A stretch of DNA of 64,000 bases from Cytobacillus luteolus (GTDB lineage Bacteria > Bacillota > Bacilli > Bacillales > Bacillaceae_L). A program made the translations under genes and the position numbers. Where the stretch lies: contig NZ_JAGGKM010000009.1 in assembly GCF_017873715.1 (NCBI RefSeq), positions 1-64,000 of the forward strand. The letters are read 5' to 3'. The notes beneath the pieces are model-generated. The model was given only the letters and a program-made list of their open reading frames with translations, was not told where the DNA came from and ran no database searches. Below are positions 1 through 8,108 of the stretch, piece after piece; within the stretch, counting starts at the first letter, position 1; the number at the start of each line of letters is the position of its first letter.

Positions 1-290
1 GTGACCTCACTTTCTTGGTTTCACTCTTTTGAGGGTTCATAAACTGATTTATGTGACCTCGCTTTGTTCGTTTCACACTTTCGAGGGTTCATAAATTGAT
101 TTATGTGACCTCGCTTTGTTCGTTTCACACTTTCGAGGGTTCATAAACTGATTTATGTGACCTCGCTTTGTTCATTTCACAATGTCGAGGGCTCATAAAC
201 TGATTTATGTGACCTCGCTTTGTTCATTTCACAATGTCGAGGGCTCAAAAACTGATTTATGCGACCTCTCTTTGACCTTTTTATTCAAAT
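1..290. repeat. Tandem hairpin repeat array, family A, copy 1 (6 units, 52-bp period)
   Basis: GTGACCTC (GCGACCTC in the last unit) recurs at 1, 53, 105, 157, 209 and 261, exactly every 52 bp. Each unit contains GAGGGTTCATAAA, a 4-base loop, then TTTATGTGACCTC. The two 13-base arms pair with two mismatches and one wobble. A linker of about 22 bases separates the hairpins. The array runs off the left edge, so its true length is unknown. It ends just beyond the stop codon of the leftward DinB gene. The same family recurs near 22.9 kb. Confidence 0.9.
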
Positions 291-320
291 GAGGGTTCAA
301 AAATGCTCCATCTCTTTTTC

Positions 321-809
321 CTAGATTTCCAACTTCGCTTTAATCTCTTCAATTTGCTCAAGATGTCTCTTCTCATGCAGCCCGACAAACGGAATCCATT
401 GTTTCAGGCTTAACGGGCCAAATACAGGATGAGGATAGGATTTTTGCTCCAATACACTTTCCTCAACATTAGCGACTGCATTGACTAGTGCTTCACGTGA
501 TTTTGCCAGCTTCATTGTTACTTCTTCTAAAGATAAAAAATCCCCAGATGGTTCAATAAAACTTGGAGCTTTCACTTTATGTCGGCGATCAACAGTAAAT
601 TGGATAGGTTTGTCCTCTGCTCTTACACTTTGCTCATTCTGTATTTGCTCTGTAATTGCATTTGCAACTACCATTTCAATTAAGAACAAGTGCTCTAACA
701 CCTCCATTATTGACCACTTTGTACTATTGGGACGTTTATTTAATTGAGTATCATCAATAGAGCTTACACTTGCTAACAAAGCCTCTCTTACTCTATAATT
801 TTCTTCCAT
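321..809 (-). CDS. DinB-family putative metal-dependent protein
   Basis: This 162-residue protein is a DinB/YfiT-like four-helix bundle, a superfamily that includes thiol-dependent enzymes and DNA-damage-induced proteins of unknown function. The typical three metal-binding histidines are visible at about residues 40 (in EHL), 145 and 149 (in HEKRH). Length fits the family. I start at the ATG at 809, which has GGGGATGAGG just upstream; the longer reading frame to 881 has no better ribosome site. It stands alone, and its 3' end abuts the family A repeat array. The substrate cannot be inferred. Confidence 0.8.
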   Translation of the reverse strand: MEENYRVREALLASVSSIDDTQLNKRPNSTKWSIMEVLEHLFLIEMVVANAITEQIQNEQSVRAEDKPIQFTVDRRHKVKAPSFIEPSGDFLSLEEVTMKLAKSREALVNAVANVEESVLEQKSYPHPVFGPLSLKQWIPFVGLHEKRHLEQIEEIKAKLEI

Positions 810-896
810 TTCCTCATCCCCTATTTTCAAACAAATTTGCTTACTATTATTAAAATACCATGTATTAACCAGACATAACATTTATTTTTCTAGTTA

Positions 897-950
897 TTGA
901 CAATAAATCATTTCTTGCATAAACTAAAGCATATGAACATATGCTCATAT
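897..950 (+). promoter_or_regulatory. Promoter and CzrA-type operator for the czc operon
   Basis: TTGACA (897-902) and TAAACT (920-925) are separated by 17 bp, a good sigma-A promoter. Right after it lies a 20-bp near-perfect palindrome at 931-950 (ATATGA-ACATATGC-TCATAT; only one symmetric base pair fails). Its sequence and position match ArsR/SmtB-family operators such as those of CzrA. Inference: CzrA bound here represses its own operon and zinc or cobalt releases it. Confidence 0.75.
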
Positions 951-972
951 ACTTTAATAAGGGTGAAATTAA

Positions 973-1136
973 ATGATATATGACGTAATTATCGTAGGGG
1001 CAAGTCAAGCTGGATTGGCCATGTGTTATTACCTAAAGAAGAAGGTTCTTGGCAATCCAAAAGAGGCTCTGCTCTTCTTTTTGGTGTTGGTGAAGATGCT
1101 CACCATTTATATCAACATATTTTATCTAACAGATAG
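973..1136 (+). pseudogene. Remnant of a CzcO-like flavoprotein monooxygenase gene
   Basis: The first about 25 codons encode the N-terminal FAD-binding fold of a CzcO/FMO-like oxidoreductase (DVIIVGASQAGLAMCYYLK). After the third lysine codon the matching frame shifts, and a second frame encodes what looks like the C-terminus of the same family (SWQSKRGSALLFGVGEDA) ending at TAG 1134-1136. About 280 residues in between are missing. In Bacillus subtilis czcO (trkA) is cotranscribed with czcD, so this is the expected partner gene collapsed by an internal deletion. The ribosome site and start codon are still intact. Confidence 0.7.
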
Positions 1137-1148
1137 AGAGGATTTACA

Positions 1149-1457
1149 ATGGAAAAAGATGAACACACAATTTTACCATTAGAAACCATTGATGAAGCAT
1201 CACGCATCTTTAAGGCATTATCTGACCCTACTAGAATTAAAATCTTATATTTACTCTCTCAAGAGGAGTGTTCTGTTAGCCATATGGTTGAGGTCCTCGA
1301 AATGACTCAATCAGCTGTTTCTCACCAGCTTAGCTTATTAAGAAATCTTAGATTGGTTAAATATCGTCGAGAAGGCAACACGTTTTTTTATACATATGAC
1401 GATGAACATGTCATAGAAATCTTAAACCAAGTTCTATCGCATATAGACCACACCTAA
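1149..1457 (+). CDS. czrA: ArsR/SmtB-family zinc/cobalt-sensing repressor (CzrA-like)
   Basis: This 102-residue winged-helix repressor has its recognition helix around residues 53-66 (TQSAVSHQLSLLRN). The C-terminal helix carries Asp85, His87, His98 and His101, in the spacing D-x-H-x10-H-x2-H of the alpha-5 metal site of CzrA/SmtB sensors, so zinc or cobalt is the likely signal. It sits 12 bp before czcD and behind a palindromic operator at 931-950. Inference: it represses the whole operon and releases it when metal binds. The function call is firm; which metal it prefers cannot be told from sequence. Confidence 0.9.
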   Translation: MEKDEHTILPLETIDEASRIFKALSDPTRIKILYLLSQEECSVSHMVEVLEMTQSAVSHQLSLLRNLRLVKYRREGNTFFYTYDDEHVIEILNQVLSHIDHT

Positions 1458-1469
1458 GGGGGAATGAGT

Positions 1470-2438
1470 ATGGCTCATCATCATCATCATCACCATGGTC
1501 ACGATCATCATCATGATCACCACCATCATTTCGAGATTACTAGAGAAGGAAATAAAAAAGGTTTACTTATAGCTTTAGTAATTACCACTAGCATAATGCT
1601 TCTTGAGTTTTTTGGAGGTTTATTAACGAATAGTTTGGCTTTATTAAGTGATGCTGGTCATATGTTAAGTGACGCAAGTTCTTTATTATTAAGCTTAATA
1701 GCAATTTGGTTTGCTTCAAGACCACCTTCACCTAAAAAGACCTATGGGTTTTACCGCGTTGAAATTTTAGCAGCTTTGTTTAATGGAGTTTCCTTATTTA
1801 TCATCGCGGGCTTTATTGTTTGGGAAGCCTTCGAACGCTTTTTAGCCCCTCCAACAGTTGCAAGTGGTACTATGATCATCATAGCTTCTGTTGGATTGTT
1901 TGCAAATTTAGTAAGTGCCTGGGCACTAATCCGAAAAGGTGATGTGAAGAATAACGTAAATCTACGAAGTGCTTACCTACACGTCTTGGGAGATGCATTA
2001 GGTTCAGTAGGTGCTATAATCGCAGGAATTGTGATGTTAATGTTTTCATGGTACATTGCAGACCCCATCATCTCAGTAATCGTGGCCCTTCTAATTCTAA
2101 AAAGTGCATGGGGCGTCATACTACATTCAATCCATATCCTAATGGAAGGAACTCCGACTACCCTTAATCAACACGAGGTAAAAAATGAACTATTACAAAT
2201 CACTGGCGTTAAAGATATTCACGACCTTCACATCTGGACGATCACATCAGGTTTAGATTCATTAAGCTGTCATATGGTGATAGAAGACCAGATAGATAGT
2301 CAGGAAATTCTACAACATGCAATTGATAAAATCAAAGATAAATTCCACATTGTGCACACCACCATTCAAATTGAAACTTCAAAGATTCAGCATAAAGAAA
2401 CACTTTGTATGAAAAAGTATAATGAGTGTATTTTTTAG
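1470..2438 (+). CDS. czcD: Cation diffusion facilitator, Zn2+/Co2+/Cd2+ efflux (CzcD)
   Basis: CDF-family metal/proton antiporter of the cytoplasmic membrane, 322 residues. Six hydrophobic segments are followed by a soluble C-terminal domain. The two transport-site motifs are visible: His64-x3-Asp68 in helix 2 (DAGHMLSD) and His171-x3-Asp175 in helix 5 (HVLGD). The N-terminal 20 residues contain 15 histidines broken by Gly and Asp, probably a cytosolic metal-buffering tail. I start at ATG 1470, seven bases after AAGGGGG; the ATG at 1464 is too close to the ribosome site. It is cotranscribed with czrA. Exact metal range is inferred from the family. Confidence 0.93.
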   Translation: MAHHHHHHHGHDHHHDHHHHFEITREGNKKGLLIALVITTSIMLLEFFGGLLTNSLALLSDAGHMLSDASSLLLSLIAIWFASRPPSPKKTYGFYRVEILAALFNGVSLFIIAGFIVWEAFERFLAPPTVASGTMIIIASVGLFANLVSAWALIRKGDVKNNVNLRSAYLHVLGDALGSVGAIIAGIVMLMFSWYIADPIISVIVALLILKSAWGVILHSIHILMEGTPTTLNQHEVKNELLQITGVKDIHDLHIWTITSGLDSLSCHMVIEDQIDSQEILQHAIDKIKDKFHIVHTTIQIETSKIQHKETLCMKKYNECIF

Positions 2439-2501
2439 ATATGGACATGGAACCCCTTCTCTCATAGGTGAATATCATATTTATGCAAAGGAGGGATGTT
2501 C

Positions 2502-2864
2502 ATGTACAATCAATATGGTTATCCTGGGATGACAAATCCTATGGATGTTCAAAACGCTTGTCAAAGATACATGAATTATTATGTTACTGGTCAATTAGCA
2601 GATGGGTCACAGGTCGAAGGTATCATTACAGATATGGATGAAAATGGTGTCGAAATGATGGTCCCGGAGGAAGTTCAAGAGGATATGACAGATATGCGCT
2701 TCGGAATCGGCGGATATGGTGGATTTGGTGGCTATGACGGATACGATGGGTATGGTTATGGTTATGGAAGACCAAGAAGAAGATATCGCCGCTTCCGACG
2801 TCGTCGCTTTCCATATTCAACATTTGTCTTCCCATTCATTTTCCCATTCCCGTTTTATTACTAG
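2502..2864 (+). CDS. Gly/Tyr-rich hypothetical protein with Arg-rich tail region
   Basis: Unknown function, 120 residues. Residues 1-65 form a small acidic domain (YVTGQLADGSQVEGIITDMD), which resembles the small beta-barrel seen in several Bacillus spore or surface proteins. A Gly-Tyr-Asp repeat segment follows, then a strongly basic stretch (RPRRRYRRFRRRR), then an aromatic/Pro tail (FPFIFPFPFYY). The composition suggests a structural or coat-like protein, but this is only inference. The ribosome site AAGGAGGG at 2488-2495 places the start at ATG 2502 rather than 2496. It lies downstream of czcD and may be read through from it. Confidence 0.7.
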   Translation: MYNQYGYPGMTNPMDVQNACQRYMNYYVTGQLADGSQVEGIITDMDENGVEMMVPEEVQEDMTDMRFGIGGYGGFGGYDGYDGYGYGYGRPRRRYRRFRRRRFPYSTFVFPFIFPFPFYY

Positions 2865-2873
2865 AATAACGTA

Positions 2874-2937
2874 AAGGACCTATGAACTTCCTACAGTAAA
2901 TAAATTACGTAGGAGACGTTCGTAAGGTCCTTTTTTT
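2874..2937 (+). terminator. Rho-independent terminator
   Basis: AAGGACCT at 2874-2881 pairs with AGGTCCTT at 2925-2932, with a second inner pairing (TTCCTAC with GTAGGA), followed by a T run. It closes the czc region transcript. Confidence 0.8.
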
Positions 2938-2967
2938 ATTATTTCATGTTTCTTTCATACTACTACC

Positions 2968-3738
2968 CTATTTCGCTATTTTTTTACAAACATAAATCAT
3001 TCGAGTGCTTTCACTCGTTAAAGGAGTTTCATTCCAATCCTCATATACTTTAACTATTTCAAAGCCATTTGAGGATAAAACACGTTCCATCTCTTTTGGA
3101 AAAACATAACGCAAGCTAATGTTGGTTCTCGATTCATTAATTACCTCTTCATTTTCATTTTTGAACCTTCTAATCGTTGTGTAATCTTGAACCTGTAGGA
3201 GTGAATCATAAGAACTTATTGTATATACATCAACTTTACATAAAGTTTCAAGATCTTCATATGTTCTCCAATACTCTTCAGTACTCGGTTGAAGTAACTC
3301 CTCTTCACTTGGAAATCGGGTATTAAAAATGAAGATACCGTCTGTTTCTAAATGTTGATAAACCGAGAAGAGCAGGCCATCTTGTTCCTCATTTGAAAGA
3401 AAATGTTGAAATGAATTCCCCACAGAATAGATTAGTTTACTTTTCATAGGAAGTTTTAACTTAGTGCAATCTTGGAGTATCCAATCAATAGATAACTGTA
3501 ATTCTGAAGCTTTCCTCCTTGCTTCATTTAACATTCCTCGATGAAGATCGATGCCAATTAATTGATGATTCTCTTCCGCAAGTGGAATTGTAGCTCTTCC
3601 TGTACCGCAGGCTAAGTCAATGATAGGTCCATCTATCCTCGACGCAAACTTTAACAAGAATGGTATATCCTCTTTATAGGATTCATTTTCTAAGTCATAT
3701 AAAGTTGGGTCATTGTATTCTTCTAGATTATTTTTCAA
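2968..3738 (-). CDS. Class I SAM-dependent methyltransferase
   Basis: This 256-residue protein has a Rossmann-type methyltransferase fold. Motif I is DLACGTGR at about residues 41-48, the acidic motif II is GIDLH, and motif IV is around residues 100-110 (IYSVGNSFQHF). The substrate is unknown; the family methylates small molecules, proteins or nucleic acids. Translation starts at a TTG whose TTGA overlaps the TGA stop of the upstream acetyltransferase gene by four bases, indicating translational coupling. AAGGTGG precedes the start. The pair probably acts on a common substrate, but nothing in the sequence names it. Confidence 0.8.
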   Translation of the reverse strand: MKNNLEEYNDPTLYDLENESYKEDIPFLLKFASRIDGPIIDLACGTGRATIPLAEENHQLIGIDLHRGMLNEARRKASELQLSIDWILQDCTKLKLPMKSKLIYSVGNSFQHFLSNEEQDGLLFSVYQHLETDGIFIFNTRFPSEEELLQPSTEEYWRTYEDLETLCKVDVYTISSYDSLLQVQDYTTIRRFKNENEEVINESRTNISLRYVFPKEMERVLSSNGFEIVKVYEDWNETPLTSESTRMIYVCKKIAK

Positions 3739-4211
3739 TTGGAACCACCTTCAGTTTTGATATACTTCCTAAAACAGGCTATTGTTAGACCTTCCGTTAT
3801 TGGTATTTCTTTGGTCTTTGTGAAACCATTTTTGTTATAAAACGTAATCGCTGGGCTATTTTTAGCACCTGTTGATACAGTCAAAGAGTATGAAGCATTA
3901 AATGAACTCTCTACAAACTCTAATAACCCCTTCGCAATCCCTTTACGAAAATGACGTGGATGAACCACTAATCTATGGATATCAATTACTGTATTCTCTA
4001 TCTTATAAGAAATGACTCCACACAGTTCTCCGTCTATGTAAAATCCAATAAATGTTTCTCCACACTGAGTCAAACTTTCGACTGTATCCTTTAATGGAGG
4101 AAGGTCATAAAATTGAATGATTTCAGCCTCCACCTGATAAGCCGGAATTTGCACATCTAGTACAGCCTTTGCTACCACTGAATTTGTAATATCTATTATA
4201 TTTATCGACAT
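3735..4211 (-). CDS. GNAT-family N-acetyltransferase
   Basis: This 158-residue protein has the GNAT acetyl-CoA binding region at about residues 85-105 (RLVVHPRHFRKGIAKGLLEF, motif A R/Q-x2-G-x-G/A). The C-terminal beta-strand region follows (AITFYNKNGF). It is the first gene of a two-gene operon with the overlapping methyltransferase gene. The ATG at 4211 has AAGGGATAG upstream. The acceptor substrate is unknown. Confidence 0.85.
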   Translation of the reverse strand: MSINIIDITNSVVAKAVLDVQIPAYQVEAEIIQFYDLPPLKDTVESLTQCGETFIGFYIDGELCGVISYKIENTVIDIHRLVVHPRHFRKGIAKGLLEFVESSFNASYSLTVSTGAKNSPAITFYNKNGFTKTKEIPITEGLTIACFRKYIKTEGGSN

Positions 4212-4398
4212 TTTTACTATCCCTTCCCTCTAATTAAAAAACCTTTAATTAAGGTTCTACATTCCTCACTTCCTCTTCATACAGTCTTACATTATAAACT
4301 AATTGTAAAGTTTCTAATTTTCAATCAAATACCGTTTCATTATTCTACAATTTCATGTATAGTTAATTTAATATTTTTATAGAAATAGGTGAATGACT

Positions 4399-5709
4399 AT
4401 GCTTGAAAAATATAGAGGTAGACTTATAGCAACCATAACATTTATTTTTGCCATTTCTATTTGGAACTTCATCTATTATTACTACAATAACTATTCATTT
4501 AATCTATTACTAGACGCTTCTTACACTGTCATTGTTGCTTTAGTTGTATGGTGGCTTGCATCCTATTATGATAAATCAAAGGTTCTGCTGAGAGAACTAA
4601 AGAGTAGTGAAGAAGATTATAAAAAGTTATCAGAATCAACTACCTACGTTTTTGAAAACCTTAACCAAGTCGTCTATCAAACAGACTGTCAGGGTGTTAT
4701 TACACTATTAAACTCCCAATGGGAAAGGTTAACAGGTTTTACTGTACAAGAAACGATAGGTAATAGTATCTTTCTGTTTATCTATCCTGAAGATTTAGCA
4801 ATAGCCACCGAAAAAGCTACAAGTTATTATCAAAAAAAAGAGAAGGTATTGCAAGAAGAACTTCGCTTTCGTAAAAAAGATGGTGGTTTTATTTGGTTAC
4901 AAATAAATACTAAAATTAACTTCAACTCAAATAATGAAACGATATCTACCGTTGGGACTCTAACCGACATTACCGAATGGAAAATATCTGAAAAAGAATT
5001 ACTACAAATAAACGAAGATTTGGCTATAAAATCAGATAAATTAAGTGTGATTGCACAAATGTCAGCAGCTATTGCACATGAGGTTAGAAATCCTTTAACC
5101 TCCATAAACGGATTCTTACAATTACTACAAGAACAAAAGCATTTAAAAGATGAATATTTAGAGATCATTTTTTCTGAGATGAAGAGAATTGAACTTGTTC
5201 TAAATGAAATGCTTATGCTTTCAAAACCGCAAACCATTTTATTTGATAAAATCGACCTTGTTCTGACCCTGGACCACGTATTGGCCCTTATAAGCTCTGA
5301 AGCAAATATGAAAAGTATTGAATTAATAAAAGAAACTGGCATTGAACCTGTTTGGGTATATGGCGAAGAAAATCAGTTGAAGCAAGTATTTATAAATATT
5401 TTAAAAAACGGCATTGAATCTATGACAACTGGTGGAAAAATACATATTTATTTGGCTACAAATAATGAATTTGTGTCAATTTATTTTAGAGATGAAGGAA
5501 GTGGAATATCACCAGATACCCTAAGGAAAATTGGACAACCGTTCTATACAACCAAAGAAAAAGGGACAGGTCTTGGGCTTACCATTTGTTTTAAGATTAT
5601 TGAAAACCACCGAGGAAAAATACATATCACAAGCCAAGTTAAAGTTGGCACAACATTTGAAGTCATTCTTCCTTGTCACTTACCTGCTATTACTGAAAAT
5701 GTAAGTTAA
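4399..5709 (+). CDS. Orphan PAS sensor histidine kinase, sporulation-kinase type
   Basis: Membrane sensor kinase of 436 residues. Two N-terminal membrane segments (about 9-27 and 41-56) are followed by a PAS domain (about 75-195), a dimerisation/phosphoacceptor helix with His227 in AHEVRNPLTSINGFLQ, and an HATPase domain with an N box (NILKNGIES) and GTGLGL. The H-box closely resembles those of the Bacillus KinA-KinE kinases that feed Spo0F. No response regulator is adjacent, as is usual for phosphorelay kinases. Start chosen at ATG 4399, seven bases after AGGTG; ATG 4393 is too close. The role in the phosphorelay is inference. Confidence 0.85.
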   Translation: MLEKYRGRLIATITFIFAISIWNFIYYYYNNYSFNLLLDASYTVIVALVVWWLASYYDKSKVLLRELKSSEEDYKKLSESTTYVFENLNQVVYQTDCQGVITLLNSQWERLTGFTVQETIGNSIFLFIYPEDLAIATEKATSYYQKKEKVLQEELRFRKKDGGFIWLQINTKINFNSNNETISTVGTLTDITEWKISEKELLQINEDLAIKSDKLSVIAQMSAAIAHEVRNPLTSINGFLQLLQEQKHLKDEYLEIIFSEMKRIELVLNEMLMLSKPQTILFDKIDLVLTLDHVLALISSEANMKSIELIKETGIEPVWVYGEENQLKQVFINILKNGIESMTTGGKIHIYLATNNEFVSIYFRDEGSGISPDTLRKIGQPFYTTKEKGTGLGLTICFKIIENHRGKIHITSQVKVGTTFEVILPCHLPAITENVS

Positions 5710-5719
5710 GAGAAGAACT

Positions 5720-5755
5720 AACTCTCACTAATTAAGGATTGTGGGAGTTTTTTTT
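5720..5755 (+). terminator. Rho-independent terminator of the sensor kinase gene
   Basis: AACTCTCAC at 5720-5728 pairs with GTGGGAGTT at 5741-5749, followed by a run of T. Confidence 0.75.
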
Positions 5756-5757
5756 GG

Positions 5758-5884
5758 TTATACTTCTAAACATTCCATTCGCTCAAAAACTAATTCCAAC
5801 TCATGATAAACATCTCGCCTGCCCTTCAGCCGAATCTGAAAGTGTTCCATCTAAATTGAACAATGGTACTTTATGTGTTGCCAT
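5758..5884 (-). pseudogene. Remnant: HAD-phosphatase N-terminus joined to an unrelated C-terminus
   Basis: An ATG at 5884 behind GGAAGAGGGAG starts a frame reading MATHKVPLFNLDGTLSDS, the motif I start of a HAD phosphatase (phosphoglycolate phosphatase type). The catalytic first Asp is Asn here (FNLDGT instead of FDLDGT). The frame breaks after about 22 codons. In the +1 frame the DNA continues as a helical, charged segment (LKGRRDVYHELELVFERMEC) to a stop at 5758-5760, which looks like the C-terminus of a protein I cannot name. It is best read as two gene ends fused by deletion. Confidence 0.5.
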
Positions 5885-5975
5885 AATGTCTCCCTCTTCC
5901 TGACAAATTATTAGTACAAAGAAAACATACATACCATTTCTAGAAAATGACAAACTATAAATGGAGGTGTCCAAT

Positions 5976-6464
5976 ATGAATAGAAAATCCGAAGTTGCTT
6001 TTTTAACAGTCTCAACATTGATTTGTATCTTTCTATTACCCTTCGCGATTGTGAAAAAATCGTTTAAAGATTGGGTCATTGTCTATCTAGTTAGCATCAT
6101 AGGAAATTCAATGGCTGACCGATATCTTGTGTCAAAAGGATATCTAAAATATAGAATCAGGCCTTTTGATAAGAAATTTTCCATACACTTACCGTTCGAT
6201 TATGTGCAATATCCTTTAATTCTTCTGTATTATAATCAGTGGACATTGAATAGCAAACCCTTGGGTATGCTTTTAAAACTTTTCCCATTTGTAATACCAC
6301 AAGTTCTTATTGAAACGTTTGCAGCCAAAAAGACAAATTTGATTTCATGGAGAAAAGGCTGGTCTTGGGAGCATTCTTTTATTAGCTTAGTAATTAAGCT
6401 TTTGGTGTGTAGGGCTATCATTGCTTTCATACGCAAAACAAATAAAAGAACTATCTCTATTTAA
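5976..6464 (+). CDS. CBO0543-like multi-pass membrane protein, function unknown
   Basis: This is a 162-residue integral membrane protein with about four hydrophobic segments (near residues 9-28, 32-48, 80-110 and 135-155). It resembles the CBO0543 family of small Firmicute membrane proteins of unknown function; I am moderately sure of that assignment. Conserved-looking positions include a WSWEHSF motif near the end. The ribosome site GGAGGTG sits six bases before the ATG at 5976, so the longer frame from 5961 is not used. It is a single gene. Confidence 0.65.
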   Translation: MNRKSEVAFLTVSTLICIFLLPFAIVKKSFKDWVIVYLVSIIGNSMADRYLVSKGYLKYRIRPFDKKFSIHLPFDYVQYPLILLYYNQWTLNSKPLGMLLKLFPFVIPQVLIETFAAKKTNLISWRKGWSWEHSFISLVIKLLVCRAIIAFIRKTNKRTISI

Positions 6465-6504
6465 GAAGTAACTTTTCGGATAACAAGCTGAAAAGTCTCC
6501 CCTC

Positions 6505-6996
6505 TTATTCCCCCACATATCCTCGATATGCTTTTTCCCATGCATTCTGCTCCCCTACATTTGATTCAAATGACTGTAGATTACCTACTTGCCATTTGTC
6601 TTCACTCTTGTTATGCACAAATGAGATAGCTACGTCTTCATAAATGCGCTCTTTTCCATTTTCAACTACTGTTAAAGTAACATACCCTTGTGGATAACCA
6701 TCATTTGACCGAATTTCAATTCCGCTATAGGACTTTATGAAATTCCCTTCAGCTTTCAATTGCTCAACCCGACTAACCCAATTTTCTCTAGCTTCATCAT
6801 ATGTAATTGTCACATCCTCATCGTACGCATTATCATGAAAATACACATAATCAAAGGCCTCTTCATAATGACCCTCCTCGATCTTAGTAAAAAATTTGTT
6901 GGCAGAATTCCTTGGACTGCCTGGTCCCATATTCAGGTATAAGGAAATCAAGATCATTGTTAAAAGAACTAGAAACCCCCACTTTATTAGTTTCAT
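6505..6996 (-). CDS. Secreted or membrane-anchored DUF4878-like protein
   Basis: This 163-residue protein has an N-terminal hydrophobic segment (about 3-22) that acts as signal anchor, then a soluble NTF2-like domain with the pattern seen in DUF4878-type lipoproteins (NSANKFFTKIEEGHYEEAFDYV near the start and a beta-rich C-terminal half). There is no lipobox cysteine. GAGGAGGG precedes the start; ATG 6996 is eight bases away and is preferred over ATG 7002. Function unknown; probably extracytoplasmic. Confidence 0.6.
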   Translation of the reverse strand: MKLIKWGFLVLLTMILISLYLNMGPGSPRNSANKFFTKIEEGHYEEAFDYVYFHDNAYDEDVTITYDEARENWVSRVEQLKAEGNFIKSYSGIEIRSNDGYPQGYVTLTVVENGKERIYEDVAISFVHNKSEDKWQVGNLQSFESNVGEQNAWEKAYRGYVGE

Positions 6997-7119
6997 GCAC
7001 ATACCCTCCTCATTTATATCCCATCTATCATTATTGGACGATTAGTTGCAATTATTAGTTTCAGTTTTATTGCTTTCAAAATTAAAGGTATACTAAATAG
7101 AAAAAGGCTGTGATTTTCG

Positions 7120-7878
7120 GTGTGTTTAATTCTATTTTCGTACAACACTCATCCAACCTACAAATTAATTGTTGCTGCAAACCGAGATGAGTTTTACGAA
7201 AGACCTACTGCACCCGCTCATTTTTGGAAGGATAACTCAATGATACTTGCGGGCCGAGACCTTAAAGCGATGGGTACTTGGATGGGTGTAAGTACAACCG
7301 GGCGTTTTGCAGCATTGACAAATTATCGTGACCCTATGGAGGATACAGCAGGGAAACGCTCCCGTGGCGATCTAGTATCCTATTTTCTAAATACATCCAT
7401 CTCTTCAAAGCAGTATATGGAAAGGATCGCTATGGAACGTAGGAAGTACCCTGGATTTAATTTTATTGCATACGATTCCAATAAACTTTTCTACTATTCA
7501 AATATTGAAAATAAGATTAAACAACTTGAGTCTGGAATCTATGGTGTAAGTAATCATTTATTAGATACCGAATGGCCAAAGGTGACACGTGGCAAAGAGG
7601 GATTAGCAAGAATTAGCAACCAAGATACCGATTCAATGGTTGAAGATCTTTTTATGCTCTTACAAAATACTGATCCAGTTCCTGATCAACTTCTTCCAAC
7701 TACAGGTGTATCACTAGAGTGGGAACGAAGGCTTTCTCCATTGTTTATTATCAGCGGCGAAGGCTATGGTACAAGATGCTCTACTGTTTTATTAATGACT
7801 GACAAAGAGATACAGTACATAGAGCGAACTTATTCAACGTCCGGAGTAAGCGATCAGAACTATACGATTAAACGATAA
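7120..7878 (+). CDS. NRDE/TANGO2-family protein
   Basis: This 252-residue protein has the defining N-terminal features of the NRDE family: Met1-Cys2 and an Asn21-Arg22-Asp23-Glu24 motif (AANRDEF), which are shared with animal TANGO2. The fold is thought to be Ntn-hydrolase-like with Cys2 as potential nucleophile after Met removal. TANGO2 homologues have been linked to heme or lipid handling, but the bacterial role is unclear. The start is a GTG; the Shine-Dalgarno region is weak (AAAAGG), yet the Cys2 requirement fixes this start. Single gene. Confidence 0.85.
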   Translation: MCLILFSYNTHPTYKLIVAANRDEFYERPTAPAHFWKDNSMILAGRDLKAMGTWMGVSTTGRFAALTNYRDPMEDTAGKRSRGDLVSYFLNTSISSKQYMERIAMERRKYPGFNFIAYDSNKLFYYSNIENKIKQLESGIYGVSNHLLDTEWPKVTRGKEGLARISNQDTDSMVEDLFMLLQNTDPVPDQLLPTTGVSLEWERRLSPLFIISGEGYGTRCSTVLLMTDKEIQYIERTYSTSGVSDQNYTIKR

Positions 7879-7900
7879 GTGGGGTCTAACAACCCTACTT

Positions 7901-8083
7901 CTATTTTTTATCCTTCTCTAGAAGTTCTATAATTCGATCAAGCTTTTGCTCAATCTGTGAGCTTTGCTGTTCATTAGATCTCTGATTTTTGAAGAGTGAT
8001 CTTACAAATGCTCCGATAGATACAAAAAATAAGATAACTAATAAAAAAATGATTAGTTGAAATACGATTTCTGTGATGTTCAA
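7901..8083 (-). CDS. Small membrane protein with coiled-coil tail (DUF4083-like)
   Basis: This 60-residue protein has one membrane helix (about 6-28) followed by a charged amphipathic tail (QSSQIEQKLDRIIELLEK) that looks like a short coiled coil. It resembles DUF4083 proteins found in many Bacillus genomes. The start is TTG at 8083, nine bases after GAGAGG. It is directly downstream of the ABC1-kinase gene (25 bp gap) and is probably cotranscribed with it. Confidence 0.7.
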   Translation of the reverse strand: MNITEIVFQLIIFLLVILFFVSIGAFVRSLFKNQRSNEQQSSQIEQKLDRIIELLEKDKK

Positions 8084-8108
8084 TTATAACAACCTCTCTA
8101 TAAAATAA

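Noticed and set aside
1-290. CRISPR array
   Set aside because: The units differ little and the parts between hairpins are conserved too; there are no unique spacers and no cas genes. Same for 22904-23205 and 31676-32281.
4830-5342. 170-codon frame on the minus strand
   Set aside because: It is the shadow of the kinase coding region; Cys/Ser-rich low-complexity translation.
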